The notes: generated from the letters alone by a model not told the origin. Numbered from the stretch's first letter, positions 33,881-42,689 are shown. The stretch: 64,000 nucleotides of DNA from Sphingobacterium sp. UBA5670 (GCF_002420705.1 NZ_DIIM01000001.1:62001-126000); one strand, 5' to 3'. Translations and numbers: made by a program.

Positions 33881-35227
33881 CTACTTGAAAACGAGCGCAT
33901 TTCTAAAAGGATTTGCTTTTCTATCTCTATCAGCCAGGGGTTCTATTCCCCAACGTTGCTCTATCAATGAAAGTATACTGACGGTCTCATATTGGGTATG
34001 GTCGACCACGCCACGCTTGGCAAATGGTCCAATAACAATTGCCGGAATTCGGCTTCCAGGTCCCCAGCGATCTATGATCGGCGGGTTAACATGATCAAAA
34101 AAACCTCCAAATTCATCGTACGTTAAAATCACTAAGGCATCTTTTGCATTAGGTCCTTCCAACACAGCGTTGATCAGATTAACGGCAAGTTGCTCTGAGG
34201 AATAAACAGCCGAACTTCCGGGATGCTCATCATTGCCCCCTCCTGGTTTAACAAAAGATACACTAGGAAGCGTTCCCTCTTTGGCAGCTTTAACAAAATC
34301 ATTTTGGTCCTTCATGTGTTTTCGGCCTTCTTTGCCTTCTTCATAATTGGCAAAATATAAAAAAGGCTCATGATTGTATGCAAAGTTATTTTTACGTTCG
34401 GCAACAGCATCATCCCATCCTTCTGAATACCAGGCCCAGCTAACATTCTTCTCAGTCAGGCGATCGCCAATTGTAGGCATCGTCTGAGATGGCAATAATT
34501 TTGATGTGTCAGATTTGACAGGGTAAGGTTTATTTCGGGAAAGCACATGATTGATGGCATAACCATCAGGAGTAACGACACCATCTTTTATCATCTTACC
34601 ATTTGCATCGAGCTTAGCTACCATCGAACTGGGCGCATTGGGCCAAACCGGAACCGCAGCTGAAATCATATAAATGTGATTTAAATAGGACCCGCCAAAT
34701 ACACTCTGAAAGAAGTTATCACATAGTGTATAATCTTTGGCAAATGGATAGAGTGGCAATTTCTCCGTATTGTAATATCCCATCGCCAATCCTTTGGAAT
34801 CATTATATAGGGCAAATTTATCCATTTTCCCACCGTTAATCTGCAATTGGTTATGGTAGAAGCGGTGCGTAACATCCGGCGTTGCCTTGTCGGAAGGAAC
34901 ATATTGATCTATATTAAAAAACTGATTGGGGAGATTGGTTGGAAAAGAGTTATTGCGAGGGATTTCAGGTAGATATTGATAAGCTTTCCCACTCTCATCC
35001 ACCTGCAAAAAATCACCTTTTTTGACATTTGCTATGCCATTAGCCCCCTTAAATTCGCCATAAAGATTATCAAAACTATGATTTTCCATATAGATAACAA
35101 CCACATGGTTAATCTTTTTGATACCCTCATCAAAGGAGATCTCTTGGCGCTGGGCTTTTTTGGTAACTGCGCAGCTGCTTATACTCAAAATTCCAAGAGA
35201 TAAATAAAATAATTGTTGTAACCGCAT
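33881..35227 (-). CDS. Phosphoesterase family lipoprotein (acid phosphatase/phospholipase C type)
   Basis: 448 residues. Lipoprotein signal peptide with lipobox SISSC (Cys about 19). The catalytic metal-binding start VVVIYMENHSFDNLYGEF is the hallmark of the phosphoesterase family (PF04185) of phospholipases C and AcpA-type phosphatases. Also conserved are FGGSYLNHIYMISA, FVKPGGGNDEHPGSS and LVILTYDEFGGFFDHVNPP with the metal-binding Asp/His cluster. It is probably an outer-membrane or periplasmic lipoprotein that releases phosphate from organic phosphates. A good -7 element (TAAGTTTG) lies upstream. First gene of a two-gene operon with the cytochrome c peroxidase. Confidence 0.9.
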   Translation of the reverse strand: MRLQQLFYLSLGILSISSCAVTKKAQRQEISFDEGIKKINHVVVIYMENHSFDNLYGEFKGANGIANVKKGDFLQVDESGKAYQYLPEIPRNNSFPTNLPNQFFNIDQYVPSDKATPDVTHRFYHNQLQINGGKMDKFALYNDSKGLAMGYYNTEKLPLYPFAKDYTLCDNFFQSVFGGSYLNHIYMISAAVPVWPNAPSSMVAKLDANGKMIKDGVVTPDGYAINHVLSRNKPYPVKSDTSKLLPSQTMPTIGDRLTEKNVSWAWYSEGWDDAVAERKNNFAYNHEPFLYFANYEEGKEGRKHMKDQNDFVKAAKEGTLPSVSFVKPGGGNDEHPGSSAVYSSEQLAVNLINAVLEGPNAKDALVILTYDEFGGFFDHVNPPIIDRWGPGSRIPAIVIGPFAKRGVVDHTQYETVSILSLIEQRWGIEPLADRDRKANPFRNALVFK

Positions 35228-35267
35228 CCTGTCTTCTTTTTAGTAGATTAGACTGTAAATTCTATAA

Positions 35268-35275
35268 CAAACTTA
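35268..35275 (-). promoter_or_regulatory. Predicted -7 promoter element (TAAGTTTG)
   Basis: Minus-strand TAnnTTTG match, with a TTG 17 bases further upstream as a possible -33 element. It would give a leader of about 36 bases to the phosphoesterase ATG. Confidence 0.55.
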
Positions 35276-35382
35276 CAATTATTATAGTTTTTCAATCTAT
35301 AATCAACCGAATTTGCGTCCAACGTATCAGGTTCTTTACAGGTAATTCTACAAATCGTACAGGAAACAGGAAACTAATCTCA

Positions 35383-35766
35383 CTAATTCATAGCAACTTC
35401 AGTCTCATTTTTGGTATAGAGTTTACTTCTGTAGGTAATTCCCCACTTGGCAATTTCATCGATGATGGGGCCTAGGGTCTTACCACATGCTGTCAGTTCG
35501 TATTCCACCGTTAAAGGTTTAGTGTTCAACACTGTCCTTTTGATCAACTGATTCATTTCTAAATCCTGAAGTTCTTTAGACAGCATTTTTGCACCGATAC
35601 CGTCTACCTCACGTAAAAGTTCCATAAAACGTAATTTTTCAACAAGCATCAATGTGCCAATAATATGAAATTTCCATTTTCCTGCCAAAATCTCCATGGT
35701 ATCATTAATGGCCAGTATACGTGTTTTGCAGGCGCCCGAAGATGTTAAAGTTGCTTCTTTTTTCAT
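35383..35766 (-). CDS. HxlR family winged-helix transcriptional regulator
   Basis: Start chosen at ATG 35766 (MKKEATLTSSGACKTRI), 127 residues, the normal family length; longer readings run into promoter sequence. Winged-helix core: NDTMEILAGKWKFHIIGTL, FMELLREVDGIGAKMLSKEL, the Q-D-LEMNQLIKRT segment, and the wing VEYELTACGKTLGPII. HxlR proteins respond to reactive electrophiles or redox state, often through a conserved Cys near the N-terminus; Cys12 (SGACKTR) is a candidate sensor. It is divergent from the YceI lipoprotein gene with two abutting palindromes between them, suggesting direct repression of both. Confidence 0.92.
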   Translation of the reverse strand: MKKEATLTSSGACKTRILAINDTMEILAGKWKFHIIGTLMLVEKLRFMELLREVDGIGAKMLSKELQDLEMNQLIKRTVLNTKPLTVEYELTACGKTLGPIIDEIAKWGITYRSKLYTKNETEVAMN

Positions 35767-35863
35767 TTTATTATTCTTTATCGATCTCGCACCGTCTTCA
35801 TTGATTATCCTAATATCTGTAAAATTGAAAACTGCGATTTTACGATGATGATTTTTATACCTA

Positions 35864-35871
35864 CAAAAATA
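35864..35871 (-). promoter_or_regulatory. Predicted -7 promoter element of the HxlR gene (TATTTTTG)
   Basis: Minus-strand TAnnTTTG match about 98 bases before the HxlR ATG. Its upstream side borders the palindromes at 35894-35929. Confidence 0.45.
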
Positions 35872-35893
35872 CAGATTTATAAAGTCACAGTCC

Positions 35894-35929
35894 ACTATCT
35901 TTTTGGAAAGTAGTTTCTTTAAGGAAACT
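35894..35929. promoter_or_regulatory. Two abutting 18-bp palindromes, candidate HxlR operators
   Basis: Site 1 (35894-35911, ACTATCTTTTTGGAAAGT) and site 2 (35912-35929, AGTTTCTTTAAGGAAACT) touch end to end and agree at 13 of 18 positions. Site 2 is a near-perfect palindrome (16 of 18). They lie between the divergent -7 elements of the HxlR and YceI genes, covering the expected -33 region of each. This placement suits autoregulation plus control of YceI. Confidence 0.6.
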
Positions 35930-35956
35930 GATACCAAAAATAAACTATCTATCATC

Positions 35957-35964
35957 TACCTTTG
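35957..35964 (+). promoter_or_regulatory. Predicted -7 promoter element of the YceI gene (TACCTTTG)
   Basis: Plus-strand TAnnTTTG match giving a leader of about 85 bases to the ATG at 36054. It sits 27 bases downstream of the second candidate HxlR operator. Confidence 0.55.
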
Positions 35965-36053
35965 TATCGGCAACATAATAAGGTGCAAATTGGCACAGTT
36001 GATGCTGTCAAAATTTAAGGTGTAAATAACATATAAAAATAAAACGATTAAAA

Positions 36054-36737
36054 ATGAAAAAGCAATTGATCTCGGGTTTAGCCCTTATCCTGTTATTGGC
36101 TTCTTGTCAAAATACAAATGGTGACAAAGCAACAACAACAACCGCACAAGAAGTCACTGAACAAAAAGGACAGACTTACACAGTTGAAGCAGATAAAAGC
36201 TCATTAAAATGGACTGGTTACCATAAAGGTGGTTTAAACCCTAGATATGGTGTTTTGAAAAGTGAAGGTACACTTTCCGCTGAAAACAATGCTGTTACTG
36301 GTGGTACTTTCACTATTGATGTCAACTCCATTCTTACAGATACAGCCTCAGTAGACCCTACAACATCAGGTGGCAAAAAATCTTCAGACCTAGATGCACA
36401 TTTAAAAAGCGCTGATTTCTTTGACACTGCAAAATACCCAACTGCAAAATTTGAAATCACCAAAGTTGGACCATTCGATGCAACGCAAGGAAAAAGTGTT
36501 GTTGCCGACGCGACAAATACTGTTAGTGGAAACTTAACAATCAAAGATAAAACGGTGAATGTAACGTTCCCTGCAAAAATAACTTTCAATGGTGACGAAG
36601 TAACATTCTATTCTAAATTTACGATCCAAAGACAAGATTGGGGGCTTACTTATGGTACAGAAGGTAATCCTCAAGACTGGATGATCGCACAAAATGTAGA
36701 TATTGAACTTAACGTCACTGCAAAAAACGCAAAATAG
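36054..36737 (+). CDS. YceI family lipoprotein
   Basis: 227 residues. Lipobox LLLASC (Cys about 18) is followed by a Thr/Lys-rich linker and the YceI lipocalin-like barrel from about residue 43: VEADKSSLKWTGYHKGG, GTLSAENNAVTGGTFTIDV, LDAHLKSADFFDTAKYPTA, VSGNLTIKDKTVNVTFPA. YceI proteins bind polyisoprenoid or amphiphilic molecules in the periplasm, and some are induced by stress. The DLDAHLKS..FFD..KYP signature is intact. It is divergent from the HxlR regulator, which probably represses it. Confidence 0.93.
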   Translation: MKKQLISGLALILLLASCQNTNGDKATTTTAQEVTEQKGQTYTVEADKSSLKWTGYHKGGLNPRYGVLKSEGTLSAENNAVTGGTFTIDVNSILTDTASVDPTTSGGKKSSDLDAHLKSADFFDTAKYPTAKFEITKVGPFDATQGKSVVADATNTVSGNLTIKDKTVNVTFPAKITFNGDEVTFYSKFTIQRQDWGLTYGTEGNPQDWMIAQNVDIELNVTAKNAK

Positions 36738-36776
36738 ATTTTCAATAGCGTTCAATCAGCTACAAAATCAAAAATA

Positions 36777-36810
36777 TTAATCAAGTGGGCCCTTGTACCC
36801 ACTTGATTAA
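36777..36810 (+). terminator. Hairpin after the YceI gene
   Basis: A 13-bp perfect stem (36777-36789 with 36798-36810, 8-base loop) 40 bases after the stop. No T-run follows, so termination efficiency is uncertain; it may serve both converging transcripts. Confidence 0.55.
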
Positions 36811-36888
36811 TCCATAAGATTTAAATACCCTCCAAATATCTCATTCAGAACCTGAATCAAACGTGAGACCCTACGAATTTAAATTGAT

Positions 36889-38619
36889 TTATTCTTGAGT
36901 TTGTTCCAATTTTTTCTTTAGCCGCTGTTTTGCTTTACGCACTGCTTCGACCGATACACAAAGAAGGTCACTCATACTGGCATTACTTAGGTCCAATTTG
37001 AGCAATGCCAATATCTTGAGGTCGTTTTCTGTGACTTTTGGGTAAGTTTCCCTCATTTGTGTCAGATAAGCTGGATAAACTTTATTAAAAACCTGTTTGA
37101 ACTTTTGCCAGCGCTCATCAGTCATAATGTGATACTGCAAAAGTGCATTCAAATTATCTGTAACCTGGGTCATATAGGCGGGGTCAGCTTCGGAGATTTT
37201 CACAAGTTCTTCCCTAAGCTGCTGAATAGTAACATCGTTCTGACGGATCGTATCAGTAGATTCATTAAGTGAGTTTCTTAGCATCAACATTTCCTGGTCC
37301 AGCAATTGCTTTTCGTAAGCAAGTGCAAGTTGATCTCTCTCTAATAATGTATTGCGCATCTTGATTTTAATTTTTGATTTGTTGACTAATAATACGACTA
37401 TAGCAAAAATCAAGATTAGAACAATACCGATGAACTGATACATTCGTTTTGTCCGAATGCGCCTTTCCTCGGTAGCTTGGATAGTTCTATTGTATTTTTC
37501 AGATTCCCTTTGCCAAAGCATTCGCTGAATCTCCTTATCATTTACTCTCTTTTCCAAAGAATCTTTCAACGTCAGATACAAATGCAATTGCTTTAACTCC
37601 TCCCCGCTACGTCCCAATCCCCGCATGATTCCTGACTTGGATTTTGCTAACTCCACTTTATATTTTAAAAAATAAGGTTTGTCTTCCATCAGACTTTCAC
37701 AAGCTATCACGTATTGCTCGGCCAGTTTCCACTCTTTCAGCTCAATATACCAATTTGCTAAATTGAGGTTTGCACGCATGGCATCTTTACGTTCGTTATA
37801 TCGCATTGAGAGGTCAATATTTTTCTTCACCAAAGCGATAGCGTGTTCATGATTACCGTTCCGCCAGGCATGATCCGCCAGATTGCCCGAAATGATACTA
37901 ATCCAAACTGAATCCTTCGCTAATTCAGCCTCTTTCATTGCTCGGTTTAAATATGTAAAAGCTTGGTGATTGAGTGAGTCCTTGTCGAGATATACAGCAA
38001 TAGAATTGATCAGATCAACACGTTCCCTTGAAGCGGATTTTGAAAACGGTAAAGCTTCTTCTAAATAGACAACAGCATTTGCCTGATCTCCTATATAACT
38101 ATAGAAGCTCGCCATAAATTGGTAATGCTTCACCACCAAAGGAATTTTTTTGATATTAACTTTAAATTTTAAATCATTCGCCCGTAAAAAGAATGGAAAC
38201 GCTTCTTTTACCCGTCTATAGATAAAATTATAGTATCCTTCACGCGCACAGCCCAGCATTTCTAATTCAGTGTCTGGATGTACACGAAGCAACTGTTCAG
38301 CCAATCGGTAATACCGCTCAGATGCAGCGTTTTTGCGATCATAGGCTATAGATAAACCATCGGCCATACGCATATAATAAGCCCACTTTAGCGCAACACT
38401 TCTTTTTTTGTCTGCCATTTCCAAAAGTGGTGCCAAAGCATTTTTCAATTTAAGGGTATCTCCTTCAAATTTAACTGGCAATTGAAGGGCTGCTTCAAGT
38501 TGGGCAAGGGGATTCTTAATAGTGGATATCTTCTCAACAGATTGTCCGTACGCGCGACTGATATGGAACGGCAATAGCATTGTAACGAATACAAACAGGC
38601 AAAATAAAATGGTTTTCAT
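36889..38619 (-). CDS. Membrane-bound TPR protein with C-terminal helix-turn-helix-like segment
   Basis: Start chosen at ATG 38619 (MKTILFCLFVFVTMLLPF), 576 residues; a TTG at 38634 adds five. Signal peptide, then about 350 residues of TPR-like helical repeats (YRLAEQLLRVHPDTELEM, VVYLEEALPFS, ALVKKNIDLSMRYNER), a membrane helix near 390-410 (MYQFIGIVLILIFAIVVLLV), a coiled coil (EKQLLDQEMLMLRNSLNES) and a C-terminal helix-turn-helix-like domain (TENDLKILALLKLDLS, then LLCVSVEAVRKAKQRLKKKL). This is the common Bacteroidetes TPR/LuxR-type one-component regulator layout. The signal sensed and the target genes are unknown. Monocistronic. Confidence 0.85.
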   Translation of the reverse strand: MKTILFCLFVFVTMLLPFHISRAYGQSVEKISTIKNPLAQLEAALQLPVKFEGDTLKLKNALAPLLEMADKKRSVALKWAYYMRMADGLSIAYDRKNAASERYYRLAEQLLRVHPDTELEMLGCAREGYYNFIYRRVKEAFPFFLRANDLKFKVNIKKIPLVVKHYQFMASFYSYIGDQANAVVYLEEALPFSKSASRERVDLINSIAVYLDKDSLNHQAFTYLNRAMKEAELAKDSVWISIISGNLADHAWRNGNHEHAIALVKKNIDLSMRYNERKDAMRANLNLANWYIELKEWKLAEQYVIACESLMEDKPYFLKYKVELAKSKSGIMRGLGRSGEELKQLHLYLTLKDSLEKRVNDKEIQRMLWQRESEKYNRTIQATEERRIRTKRMYQFIGIVLILIFAIVVLLVNKSKIKIKMRNTLLERDQLALAYEKQLLDQEMLMLRNSLNESTDTIRQNDVTIQQLREELVKISEADPAYMTQVTDNLNALLQYHIMTDERWQKFKQVFNKVYPAYLTQMRETYPKVTENDLKILALLKLDLSNASMSDLLCVSVEAVRKAKQRLKKKLEQTQE

Positions 38620-38890
38620 GCTCAAAAAGGTCAATTTCAGTAATTCACACAGCTATTGGAATCCCTGTCACATTAATTTCACGATCTCTTGAAACCAAAT
38701 AACCCAACGTTTCCATTAAACTGATTAATACTGATTTGTTGATAGCAAATAGACGCTTCAACTTGTGGTTATAAATATAATATTTATAACTTTAACAGAA
38801 TTATATGTTTTTATTAAAATTCCATACTCTTCTTGAGAAATCATATCTATAAATCGTTATTGCTCAACTATTTGAAACTTTTCGAAAAAC

Positions 38891-39385
38891 ATGAATAAAA
38901 CACAAGCAGATCCAGTAAAATTAATCGTCCGGAAAGGAGTTTTGCAGGAGATTGAAGAAATATCAGTATTATTTTCTGAAACAATCGACACAATTTGTAG
39001 CTATGATTATAACAGCGAACAAATTGCTGCCTGGAAATCGTCTTCCGGTGATCAGCAACGTTGGCACCGCTTAATCGAAAACCAATATTTTATAATAGCT
39101 ATCCTAAATGGTAAAATTGTGGGTTTTGCTTCCCTAGATCAAGGGAACTATGTCGATGTCATGTATGTCCACCGCGATTTTCAACGACAAGGGATTGCAC
39201 AAAAGCTTTATAACACATTAGAAAATGAAGCAAAAAGACAAAAAAGTACTTTTATAACAGCTGATGTTAGTAAAACCGCGAAACCTTTTTTTGAGACCAA
39301 TGGATTTAAAGTGACCACCGAACAAATACAAATACGGAATGAAGTCGAAATTCCAAATTATAATATGCAAAAGCAACTATCATAG
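38891..39385 (+). CDS. GNAT family N-acetyltransferase
   Basis: 164 residues. The acetyl-CoA-binding motif A is VMYVHRDFQRQGIAQKLYNT, with the R/Q-x-x-G-x-A loop. The C-terminal signature TKTAKPFFETNGFKV follows the family pattern (here SKTAKPFFETNGFKV). The strand preceding the motif is VGFASLDQGNYVDVMYV. Bacteroidetes relatives are annotated as generic N-acetyltransferases; the substrate is unknown. It is monocistronic, converging on the DUF2931-like gene with 17 bases between the stops. Confidence 0.88.
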   Translation: MNKTQADPVKLIVRKGVLQEIEEISVLFSETIDTICSYDYNSEQIAAWKSSSGDQQRWHRLIENQYFIIAILNGKIVGFASLDQGNYVDVMYVHRDFQRQGIAQKLYNTLENEAKRQKSTFITADVSKTAKPFFETNGFKVTTEQIQIRNEVEIPNYNMQKQLS

Positions 39386-39402
39386 TGTTTGCGCCTCCGT
39401 GT

Positions 39403-40932
39403 TTAGAAATGCTCGCCATACGCAATCACTTGAGTCTCCATAAGAATCTTGTGTTCCCTGGCATTTTTTAAAGTTGCTTTCGCTATTTTAGTCTTTGTAT
39501 CAATACTAATTTCCAACTCAGCCCCCACGTCTTTTTTATCGCCATAAAATGAGGCAAAGTTTTGAAAAGTTTCATCTTCATCAAAAATAAACCGGGCTGC
39601 ACATCGGTTATTATGCTGATCATACCATTTGACATAAATATCTTTAGGAATCCCTCGAGACTCCATATCCATATACCGAAGACTTTCATCAAAAACAACA
39701 CGCTCAGCATTATAAAATTCGAAGTCTGCATCGAATGTTTTTATGTCAGATGACAATACAAACTTAGGCTGGACAGGATAACGTACCCGTAATTTATCCC
39801 AGTAACCGTATGGAATCGGTTTATCTGCGATAGCTCGCTGAATATGTGAGGGAATAATCGATGTATCGGACAGTACATGTTCACGCCATTCTTGGTTAAA
39901 GATATTACCGTATTCTTCATGAGGTTTAGATTGATCCCCCTCATTGATCGTGACTTTTTCCGCTTGATAACGACCTATTTCAATTTGACGACGCCCTGTT
40001 CCGGCAGCCCATATAACAAGTACACCACCGGGAGCAAACCCCAAAATAATCTTATTATAATGTTCATCAATAGTGTTAGTCGCCCCTTTTTCGGCATATG
40101 ATATCCCGAACAACGACCGAAGTTTGTTGTAATCTACTGGACCGTTCATGCGGTAAAAAGTGTCTTCTACAAATGAATACCAAGTAATATCCAATGCTTT
40201 AGGCAAAGACATCACCTGCTCATACGACCCACCACCAGCTTGTCCCCACACCGCATGATAGTTCACTAGGTTGCCCTCACTGAACGTAAATTCATAATCA
40301 TTATCTTTTGGAAAGACAAAACGGCCTTTGTACAGCTGAACGGGATAAGCCGAAGGATTGCTCATCGCGCAATACCACTTGTAACGTCCTTCTTTTATAT
40401 TATCGGCTTGCGTTAGACGTTCTTCCCTTAGGTCGCTCATCTCACGTATCGTGGTTGAAAATGCAAATATAATAGGGATTAAAACAAGAAATCCCAACAA
40501 TGTGGGAACTAGATATTTCCAGGATTTTAACGCCCAGGTTATAATCACGCTGCTAAAGAATGTCAGGAAAATACTAAGTGTCACAATCAGGGGGAACATT
40601 TCCCTAATCACACCGCCAAGGTCGGCATAAAGTTGATGTTCATGTTCGTCATCCAACGTAGATAAAAAAAGCAATACGGGGAGCAATAAAGAAAATAAGC
40701 AATAAAAAAGAAAACCGTAGCCAAGTTCAAAAACAAATTTTGGTTCCTCTAAAACATTAAATTTCTTGCGTAACTTATTAAAGTGAAAATAAACCAATGT
40801 AATGACAATAAAATAGGGGGAACAGCAAAATGCAGCATAAACCATATTTAAATCTGCATTATGCACGATTAAGGTTGTAACGAGGCTGAAGACAGCAACG
40901 AGAAAAGCAGAAACTGTAGCTCTTAAAATCAT
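39403..40932 (-). CDS. DUF2931-like protein with N-terminal five-helix membrane domain
   Basis: 509 residues. Residues 1-165 contain five hydrophobic segments (FLVAVFSLVTTLIV, PYFIVITLVYF, FLFYCLFSLLLPVLLFL, MFPLIVTLSIFLTFF, YLVPTLLGFLVLIPIIFAF). From about residue 180 a soluble domain starts with YKWYCAMSNPSAYPVQLYKG and includes SLPKALDITWYSFVEDTFYR and the segment GVLVIWAAGTGRRQIEIG, all resembling DUF2931 proteins, which are usually lipoproteins. Here the lipobox is replaced by a polytopic membrane domain. Function unknown. Confidence 0.68.
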   Translation of the reverse strand: MILRATVSAFLVAVFSLVTTLIVHNADLNMVYAAFCCSPYFIVITLVYFHFNKLRKKFNVLEEPKFVFELGYGFLFYCLFSLLLPVLLFLSTLDDEHEHQLYADLGGVIREMFPLIVTLSIFLTFFSSVIITWALKSWKYLVPTLLGFLVLIPIIFAFSTTIREMSDLREERLTQADNIKEGRYKWYCAMSNPSAYPVQLYKGRFVFPKDNDYEFTFSEGNLVNYHAVWGQAGGGSYEQVMSLPKALDITWYSFVEDTFYRMNGPVDYNKLRSLFGISYAEKGATNTIDEHYNKIILGFAPGGVLVIWAAGTGRRQIEIGRYQAEKVTINEGDQSKPHEEYGNIFNQEWREHVLSDTSIIPSHIQRAIADKPIPYGYWDKLRVRYPVQPKFVLSSDIKTFDADFEFYNAERVVFDESLRYMDMESRGIPKDIYVKWYDQHNNRCAARFIFDEDETFQNFASFYGDKKDVGAELEISIDTKTKIAKATLKNAREHKILMETQVIAYGEHF

Positions 40933-41189
40933 TATAATTTGTTTTTAATCCGAAAAAGAGCTGTCGACAGTTCTTCAACCGATAACAGCACAGTTCAAAA
41001 ATAATAAGAAATGTATTACAAATATAAGCAGATCCATATTCGAGCGCACTAAGCAAATATCCGTCCTATATACTCTATACTGGCTAGGTACTATTCGCTA
41101 GCGCATGATTGCAACGAAAAAAATCCAATCAAAAGTGCTTAAATGAAAATCGATCAAGTTTCTTAACTTCGTTTTTTATTCTTCAAATC

Positions 41190-41765
41190 ATGGCTATACA
41201 CACTAAAATTAGAAAAGCACAAGCAAGTGATTCACAAATCGTACCTGAAATTATGCTCCAGGCTATGGGCGATATTATCTTCCGCTTTATCCAAAAAGAA
41301 GATAGAAAAGAGGCAATACATTTTCTAACACAGCTCTTCAAGCAAAAAGGTAATCTCTATAGTTATGAAAACACTTTTGTCGCAATTGACGACAATGGAC
41401 ATATTACAGGTTCATTGACAGGCTACGATGGTGATCGCTTTGTTGAATTGAGACAACCTATTTTGAATCATATAATGGAGCAATACAATAATACGATGAT
41501 TCCAGAAGCCGAAACTGCTGGAAACGAATTTTATATAGACTCTATTGCTGTTGCTCCCATTGCTCGGGGCAAAGGTATCGGAACAGAACTTTTGCACTAC
41601 GCGATCGCACATGCCAAGCAAAGTGGTTTTAAAAAAGTCGGACTACTTGTTGATTTAAAGAATCCCAATGCACAAAAACTCTACGAAAGAATTGGCTTCA
41701 AACTTGGTCAAAAAACACCTTTTGTAGGTGGCGAATATTATCATATGTATATCCAGCTTGATTAA
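41190..41765 (+). CDS. GNAT family N-acetyltransferase
   Basis: Start chosen at ATG 41190 (MAIHTKIRKAQASDSQIV), 191 residues; an upstream TTG at 41109 would add 27 residues of non-family character. The acetyl-CoA loop is SIAVAPIARGKGIGTELLHY, followed by VDLKNPNAQKLYERIGFKLG. The N-terminal half has the family opening and an insert (LMLQAMGDIIFRFIQKED is close in character to EIMLQAMGDIIF here) typical of the long GNAT branch in Bacteroidetes and Firmicutes. The substrate is unknown. Monocistronic. Confidence 0.86.
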   Translation: MAIHTKIRKAQASDSQIVPEIMLQAMGDIIFRFIQKEDRKEAIHFLTQLFKQKGNLYSYENTFVAIDDNGHITGSLTGYDGDRFVELRQPILNHIMEQYNNTMIPEAETAGNEFYIDSIAVAPIARGKGIGTELLHYAIAHAKQSGFKKVGLLVDLKNPNAQKLYERIGFKLGQKTPFVGGEYYHMYIQLD

Positions 41766-41810
41766 AAATCAATAAATAACAAAAAACAGGGTTCAATAGA
41801 AATTAAATTT

Positions 41811-42068
41811 ATGACTATATCTATTCGCAAGGAGAATTCGACAAATGCAATCAATTAGAAAACATTACAGCAATTCTGCAACGCCTCGAAAACATTGGCT
41901 TTATTTAGTGGGAGATGGAAACTTTCCATCCTTTTCAAGCTCTTGGAGCAAGATACAAGTTATTCGGAATTCAAAATTCTATCGGAAATAAGTGTTATAG
42001 ATTCTTCAAAAGTTAACATAGAAAACGCAAAACTTAAAGCTATTGGTCCACGTATATTTGCAAATAAA
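41811..42068 (+). pseudogene. HxlR regulator relic, interrupted and truncated
   Basis: From ATG 41811 the frame reads an HxlR N-terminus (RKENSTNAIN), hits TAG at 41856-41858, then continues in the same frame as LQQFCNASKTLALFSGRWK and LSILFKLLEQDTSYSEFKIL, the classic HxlR recognition region. After about codon 60 the match fades, and the frame runs without interruption into the HPP membrane protein. The regulator is therefore a relic with a nonsense mutation and a lost C-terminal half. A TTG at 41895 would produce a chimeric protein of 264 residues. Confidence 0.65.
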
Positions 42069-42689
42069 ATGAAACAGCATCTTCATAGACAATTACGGAT
42101 CTACAGATATGTGATCTATCGAGAGACATTAATCGATCCTTGGGAACATTTCTGGTCATTTATTGGTGCCTTTGTGGGAATATTTATTATTGCCTACATC
42201 CAATCCCTTCAGTTACCTTCGATGGAAAATATCTTTTTGATAGGCTCTTTCGGGGCTTCTTCGGTTTTGGTTTATGGAGCAATACAAAGTCCACTTGCAC
42301 AACCCCGCAACTTGATCGGAGGCCATGTCGTATCTGCAATCGCTGGGGTTACCGTCGCACAGCTCCTTCCCGATATTATCTGGCTAACTGCTCCCTTTGC
42401 TGTTGCATTATCGATCGTTTGTATGCAGCATACACGCACCTTGCACCCTCCTGGCGGAGCAACCGCACTTATTGCTGTCAGCAGTGGGACAAAAATCTCT
42501 TCAATGGGGTACTGGTATGTATTAAGTCCAGTACTATCGGGCTGCTTAATTTTATTCCTTGTGGCACTAATCTTTAACAATATCACTAAAAATAGACATT
42601 ATCCTGTAAAGAAATCACGTTTGCGCCGTTCAAGAAGGCAGCATTTAAAAACTCGTTTTGAGAGAACCAAGAGTCCATCAAACCTATAA
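42069..42689 (+). CDS. HPP family membrane protein
   Basis: 206 residues from ATG 42069 (MKQHLHRQLRIYRYVIY). About four membrane helices: FIGAFVGIFIIAYIQSL, IFLIGSFGASSVLVYGAI, then HVVSAIAGVTVAQLLP and VLSPVLSGCLILFLVALIF. The family signature LHPPGGATALIA and the motif SPLAQPRNLIGGH are intact. HPP proteins are small inner-membrane proteins; some cyanobacterial relatives transport nitrite, but a role here is not established. The frame is open upstream into an HxlR relic, so a longer product from TTG 41895 cannot be excluded. The tail is unusually basic (KKSRLRRSRRQHLK). Confidence 0.82.
   Translation: MKQHLHRQLRIYRYVIYRETLIDPWEHFWSFIGAFVGIFIIAYIQSLQLPSMENIFLIGSFGASSVLVYGAIQSPLAQPRNLIGGHVVSAIAGVTVAQLLPDIIWLTAPFAVALSIVCMQHTRTLHPPGGATALIAVSSGTKISSMGYWYVLSPVLSGCLILFLVALIFNNITKNRHYPVKKSRLRRSRRQHLKTRFERTKSPSNL

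Noticed and set aside
35767..35955. An N-terminal extension of the HxlR regulator from 35955
   Set aside because: The extra 63 residues have no family match and would cover the -7 element and both palindromes.
40996..41003. A TATTTTTG -7 candidate for the DUF2931-like gene
   Set aside because: A second TAnnTTTG match lies 15-20 bases upstream in the same AT-rich stretch, so neither can be chosen.
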